A DNA stretch of 17,651 nucleotides from CBDUQP01 sp965369385 (lineage in GTDB: Bacteria; Planctomycetota; Phycisphaerae; SM23-33). The notes below the pieces were generated by a model. It saw only the letters and a program-made list of their open reading frames with translations, did not search any database and was not told the DNA's origin. Location of the stretch: NCBI GenBank assembly GCA_965369385.1, contig CBDUQP010000076.1:1-17651 (forward strand). The letters run 5' to 3'. Below are positions 14,622 through 17,651 of the stretch, piece after piece (the first letter of the stretch is position 1; each line of letters opens with the position of its first letter). A program made the translations under genes and the position numbers.

Positions 14622-14973
14622 CACTAATCCTTTCATTCGTCAGCAACTGCCCGCATCCGGCGGGTTGGCGTGCATAGATATCTCTCTGTGAGGATCGACC
14701 AATCTCACCATTCGTGAGTCGAACAGGGTTTACCTATGCCTATATGAGACTTTTCGGCAAAGTCGGCGTTAGCAGTGAATTAATTCCGCAAAACCGGTGT
14801 TCGCTGTCAATACATACGTTCAGGCCTTTCGGGCAAACTTCGGAGCAGATGGCGGTATGCAGAGATTCATCGAAATCCATGACAGAACGCCGAAACTGGC
14901 ATTTGATATTTGATTCGTGCAGGATACGATCTCAGTGAAGCAGTTTTCCATTCAGTTTCTGGAGCCAAGTACC
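14622..14973. other. Divergent intergenic region
   Basis: About 350 bases between the STAS gene and the Gfo/Idh/MocA gene. A 74-codon plus frame at 14714-14938 starts with GTG, lacks a ribosome site and has no recognisable content, so it is not called. A small hairpin CTCAC-CATTC-GTGAG is at 14704-14718. A candidate promoter for the downstream gene is listed separately. Confidence 0.55.
14903..14930 (+). promoter_or_regulatory. Candidate promoter for the Gfo/Idh/MocA gene
   Basis: TTGATA (14903-14908), 16-base spacer, TACGAT (14925-14930). Transcription would start near 14937, about 37 bases before the ATG and upstream of its GGAG ribosome site. Confidence 0.35.
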
Positions 14974-16101
14974 ATGAGTGAAGCCGAAAGATTGAACGTT
15001 GGGATCGTAGGAGTTGGCGGAAGAGGCAAATCGCTGAAGAATAGTTGGGAGGCTATTGGAGCGACGATACAAGCCGTGTGCGATATTGATCCCGAGGGTT
15101 TGGACAGCGGCGCTGAAGCCACCGGTGCATGCGAAAAGTATATCGATTATGCGGAAATGATAGACAAGTCCGATATTGATGCCGTCATGATTGCCACGCC
15201 TATGCACCTTCACGTCTCACAGTCAGTGGCTGCCCTGGAAAAAGGTCTGCACGTGCTATCGGAAGTGCCGGCGGCTGTGAATGTCGACGAGTGTCGCCAG
15301 TTGGTAGCCGCCTGCAAGAAGTCCGGCGCGGTCTATATGATGGCCGAGAATTATAGCTATCAGAAACCCAACGTGCTCGTTCGTGAACTCGTTCGCCAAG
15401 GCCTGTTCGGCGATGTGTATTACGCCGAGGGCGAGTATCTGCATGAGCTCAAGGAGCTCAATGAAACCACTGTCTGGCGGAGGGAATGGCAGACTGGAAT
15501 AGCGGGAATCACGTATGGTACGCACAGCTTGGGGCCGATTCTCCAGTGGATGCCGGGTGATCGCGTGGTGAAGGTATGCTGCGAGGATGTGTCGCCGAGG
15601 CACACAGACCCGCGCGGCGATAACTACGCACAGACATCTCCCGTCATGCTGTGCAAGACTGCGCAGGGCAGGCTCATCAAGATTCGCGTAGATATGATTT
15701 CAGACCGGCCTCACGCGATGACGAATTACTCGCTGCAGGGGACGGACGGGGCGTATGAGTCCGGCCGGGGCGGTCCGGTGGATCGTGGCAAGATCTGGCT
15801 CCGGGAGTTGAGCGATAAGATCGAATGGCAAGATGCCGATTCGCTGACGACGATCAAGGCCCTCGCGGACAAGTATCTCCCGGAGATATGGCGCAATCCG
15901 CCCGAAGCGGCGTTGAAGGCCGGCCATGGTGGTGGGGATTACTTTGAATTGCTCGATTTCGTGAACGCTATCAAGGGCATTGCCGACTGCCCCAGCGGTA
16001 TTCATGAGTCGATGGATATGACACTTCCGGGGCTAATTTCGCAGGAGTCGGTGCTGAAGGATGGCGCATGGATAGAAGTGCCCGATTCGCGTGATTGGTA
16101 G
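14974..16101 (+). CDS. Gfo/Idh/MocA-family protein, GH109-like
   Basis: A 375-residue NAD(P)-binding protein. A Rossmann fold opens the chain with VGIVGVGGRG (9-18), then ATPMHLHV (74-81). The motif that in classical oxidoreductases is EKP with a catalytic Lys is SEVPAA here (96-101). MMAENYSYQKP (122-132), GLFGDVYYAEGEYLHEL (143-159) and YGTHSLGPILQW (181-192, His184) follow. EVP together with the T-H-x-LGP segment resembles GH109 glycosidases (alpha-N-acetylgalactosaminidase type), which use NAD in a redox-assisted hydrolysis; the match is by eye and other Gfo/Idh branches share parts of it. No signal peptide. ATG 14974 has GGAG nine bases upstream; the frame is open from 14917 but that extension is not family-like. 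A sugar substrate is likely, and the sialidase-like gene nearby fits a glycan theme. Confidence 0.88.
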   Translation: MSEAERLNVGIVGVGGRGKSLKNSWEAIGATIQAVCDIDPEGLDSGAEATGACEKYIDYAEMIDKSDIDAVMIATPMHLHVSQSVAALEKGLHVLSEVPAAVNVDECRQLVAACKKSGAVYMMAENYSYQKPNVLVRELVRQGLFGDVYYAEGEYLHELKELNETTVWRREWQTGIAGITYGTHSLGPILQWMPGDRVVKVCCEDVSPRHTDPRGDNYAQTSPVMLCKTAQGRLIKIRVDMISDRPHAMTNYSLQGTDGAYESGRGGPVDRGKIWLRELSDKIEWQDADSLTTIKALADKYLPEIWRNPPEAALKAGHGGGDYFELLDFVNAIKGIADCPSGIHESMDMTLPGLISQESVLKDGAWIEVPDSRDW

Positions 16102-16115
16102 TTTTCAGGTTCATG

Positions 16116-16285
16116 TCCAATTATCGGGGAAAGGCCCCATTTTCATTGCCACATGTGGCGGGGACATGTCCGGCTGCGGTAGTCCCGATGTACATCGGGA
16201 CCGTGTCCTCTTTCGCGATCAAAGACGCACACCCGCACATGCGTGCCACCGCGACGGGACTGTCCCTGCTTCTGCGATAATTGGA
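16116..16285. repeat. 170-bp palindrome-rich element with 11-bp terminal inverted repeats
   Basis: TCCAATTATCG (16116-16126) and CGATAATTGGA (16275-16285) are perfect inverted repeats bounding the element. Inside are several perfect palindromes: GCCACATGTGGC (16148-16159), GGACATGTCC (16162-16171), a 20-bp one with half-site GTCCCGATGT (16182-16201), and GGGAC-T-GTCCC (16256-16266); GGGG...CCCC arms stand at 16126-16138. The recurring GGGAC/GTCCC units are like REP sequences handled by RAYT (TnpA-REP) transposases, or a MITE. No coding sequence is seen inside and no RAYT gene is in the window. Confidence 0.68.
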
Positions 16286-16398
16286 TGAGCCTCTTTTTTT
16301 TGTCGCTGGGGTGTTGTTGTAACCACTTGTAGAAAAAGGCCGTGTCTTCGCAGGGGCAATTTTCTTGTCCGCAGCCGCCCGCTGGAAAGTAAACCGGG

Positions 16399-16427
16399 TT
16401 GACAGGTGGCGGAGGGAGGCGTAGAAT
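16399..16427 (+). promoter_or_regulatory. Strong sigma70-like promoter for the prepilin-like gene
   Basis: TTGACA (16399-16404), 17-base spacer, TAGAAT (16422-16427). Transcription would start near 16434, leaving a leader of about 110 bases with one small hairpin (CCGGA-TCG-TCCGG, 16480-16492). Confidence 0.5.
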
Positions 16428-16544
16428 GGGTGAAGATACAGTAATACAGAATATAAAACTGCATTGTGATATACTGTTGCCGGATCGTCCGGTTGGTCGG
16501 GGCAGCATATCACTGCATAGAAAGTCTCCAAGGGAGGCAGACCG

Positions 16545-17378
16545 ATGAGACATCAGTTCAAAAACTCACGCAGGAATGCAGGCAGCGGATTCACGCTGAT
16601 AGAGTTGCTTGTCGTAATTGCGATCATAGCGATTCTCGCCAGCCTGCTGCTGCCTGCTATCGGTAGGGCACAGAACCTGGCCAAAGAGGTTGCGTGCCTC
16701 ACGAATCTGCATGGCATTGGTGTGGCTGTGGCGATGTATGCGGCGGAGTACAATGGCCTTCTTTGCCCCAGTAGTGCGGGGCCTATGGGCTGGAGTATCG
16801 TTTCGCACTCCGGTTCTTTTCCATTCTGGTTCGATATTATGCACAAGGAAGGCATGATCGAGTTTGCGGAGAGCGACAATCCATACCCGCAAGCCAAGAC
16901 AATCATAAGCGACTCCCATATTCTGCACTGTCCGATGGCGGAGAAAGGGCCCCGTTTTGTTTCGTACGGAGCAAATGCCTATGCAATGGGAATGACATGT
17001 GACCTTGGGACGCAGTTTAACGTAAAACGAGCGGGAGATTTTGGCAGGGATCCTTCTGATGTTGTCTTGGTAGGTGACGGCGGACAACGCTTGGATGCTT
17101 GGCGCGGGCACGCGTATTCCGGGAGGGGGCCGGTCGTGCGGGCGTGGTCTGGAGAGGGAGACTCCGCCTATACGTCGGGATTCTACTGGGGGCGTCATGG
17201 TGTGAACATGTCCATCTCCGGCGGGATGCTCACGGGCGGGCGATGCTCCCTTGTGATGGTCGATGGTCACGCCAAGGCCTATGACGGTGAATTCAATCCG
17301 ATACTGGAATCCGGAAGTACCAACGATTTTCGCAGGTATTCGCCGGGTGGAATCTATCCCTATTTGAGGACGTATTAG
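16545..17378 (+). CDS. Prepilin-like protein with type IV N-terminal cleavage site
   Basis: A 277-residue protein with a classical class III signal: a 15-residue basic leader ending in Gly, cleavage before Phe16, Glu at mature position 5 (Glu20), then the hydrophobic helix FTLIELLVVIAIIAILASLL. A prepilin peptidase would cut and N-methylate it. The C-terminal region ends with a conserved His (WGRHGVN, His218) and VMVDGHAKAY (Asp240-Gly241), the H...DG pattern of the large planctomycete/PVC prepilin-like (DUF1559/H-X9-DG) group, with a longer gap than usual. Such proteins occur in many copies per genome and most have no assigned role; export or surface assembly is inferred. ATG 16545 has AGGGAGG eight bases upstream. 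It is probably monocistronic from its own promoter. The ATPase at 12927-14138 could belong to the same machinery, but is not adjacent. Confidence 0.92.
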   Translation: MRHQFKNSRRNAGSGFTLIELLVVIAIIAILASLLLPAIGRAQNLAKEVACLTNLHGIGVAVAMYAAEYNGLLCPSSAGPMGWSIVSHSGSFPFWFDIMHKEGMIEFAESDNPYPQAKTIISDSHILHCPMAEKGPRFVSYGANAYAMGMTCDLGTQFNVKRAGDFGRDPSDVVLVGDGGQRLDAWRGHAYSGRGPVVRAWSGEGDSAYTSGFYWGRHGVNMSISGGMLTGGRCSLVMVDGHAKAYDGEFNPILESGSTNDFRRYSPGGIYPYLRTY

Positions 17379-17591
17379 TTCGATGACGCGGCGAAGTCGC
17401 CGTCAGAAGACCGCAGTGTCTTTGCTATATACATTGAAGTTGTTCTTCGCGATGAACATAGGTCTTCGTAGCGAGACAGGCATCCATGAGCACTCAAGAG
17501 CGTTAGTGTCGGGCTGAACCCCGAAAAGTGCACAAACCCCCCACAATCCGCAGTAACCGAGTCATCCTTACAAAATATTAGGAGTCATCCC

Positions 17592-17651
17592 ATGCGCAGA
17601 TGTCTTGCAACCACCGTCGTTTTGTGTCTGATATCTCTAACATGTACCGCG
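17592..17651 (+). CDS. Start of an exported protein, cut by the window edge
   Basis: ATG 17592 is preceded by TAGGAGT at seven bases. The 20 codons present read MRRCLATTVVLCLISLTCTA, a typical signal peptide start (two Arg, hydrophobic core, small residues). The protein continues beyond the window, so its function cannot be told. It is the next gene after the prepilin-like gene, 213 bases on. That gap has a small GC hairpin just after the stop (near 17385-17405) without a T-run. Confidence 0.65.
   Translation, partial: MRRCLATTVVLCLISLTCTA

Larger units (their letters stand above)
16102..16544. other. Intergenic region with palindromic element and promoter
   Basis: Over 440 bases between two plus-strand genes. 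It contains the 170-bp palindrome-rich element (16116-16285), a T8 run (16293-16300) that may help end transcription from the upstream gene, and a strong promoter for the prepilin-like gene. Between them, 16286-16400, minus-strand frames hold a Cys-rich protein-like stretch (GGCGQENCPCEDTAFFYKWL) that I cannot place. A hairpin CCGGA-TCG-TCCGG (16480-16492) lies in the leader. Confidence 0.6.

Noticed and set aside
14714..14938. 74-codon plus-strand frame upstream of the Gfo/Idh/MocA gene
   Set aside because: GTG start without a Shine-Dalgarno, crossing the candidate promoter; no recognisable content.

Overview
The window reads as chromosomal DNA of a Planctomycetota-type (PVC superphylum) bacterium, most like a Phycisphaerae relative. 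This rests on gene families, not on any search: a roughly 725-residue GreA with a long N-terminal extension of the kind known from Chlamydia and planctomycetes, two PEP-CTERM surface proteins, a prepilin-like protein with the H...DG C-terminus common in planctomycetes, a short PilB/GspE-type ATPase, a STAS protein and a Gfo/Idh/MocA protein with an EVP motif. No rRNA, tRNA or CRISPR array was seen.

Layout. 1-355: a truncated IS1634-type transposase N-terminus in front of an alpha/beta hydrolase (356-1123, +). 1142-3095 (-): a tight three-gene run of a membrane protein, a YycJ/WalJ-like metallo-beta-lactamase-fold hydrolase and a MazG-like nucleotide pyrophosphohydrolase. 3421-5598 (+): long GreA, convergent with an ABC-F ATPase (5739-7652, -), with a large imperfect inverted repeat between their ends. 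7738-8076 (+): a decayed RhuM-family gene carrying a frameshift and a small palindromic insertion. 8089-8748 and 9559-10257 (-): two PEP-CTERM proteins separated by about 800 bases without a convincing gene. 10546-11286 (-): a GntR/FCD regulator, preceded by a possible 26-residue membrane peptide and a strong sigma70-like promoter, divergent from a BNR/Asp-box sialidase-like protein (11690-12811, +). 12927-14621 (-): a PilB/GspE-like ATPase with its own terminator, downstream of a STAS protein. 14974-16101 (+): a GH109-like Gfo/Idh/MocA protein. 16116-16285: a 170-bp palindrome-rich element bounded by 11-bp inverted repeats. 16545-17378 (+): the prepilin-like protein behind a strong promoter. 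17592 onward (+): the signal peptide of a further exported protein, cut by the window edge.

How the parts may work together. The GntR regulator probably controls the divergent sialidase-like gene. With the GH109-like oxidoreductase/glycosidase and the hydrolase this suggests glycan use. The ATPase and prepilin-like protein belong to the type IV pilus/type II secretion world, but they are separate units here with no other pilus genes. The window has several mobile or decayed relics (IS1634, RhuM, two REP/MITE-like inverted-repeat elements). I found no clear multi-gene system that looks wholly new; the best leads are the palindromic element, the micro-ORF that overlaps the gntR promoter, and the RhuM relic.
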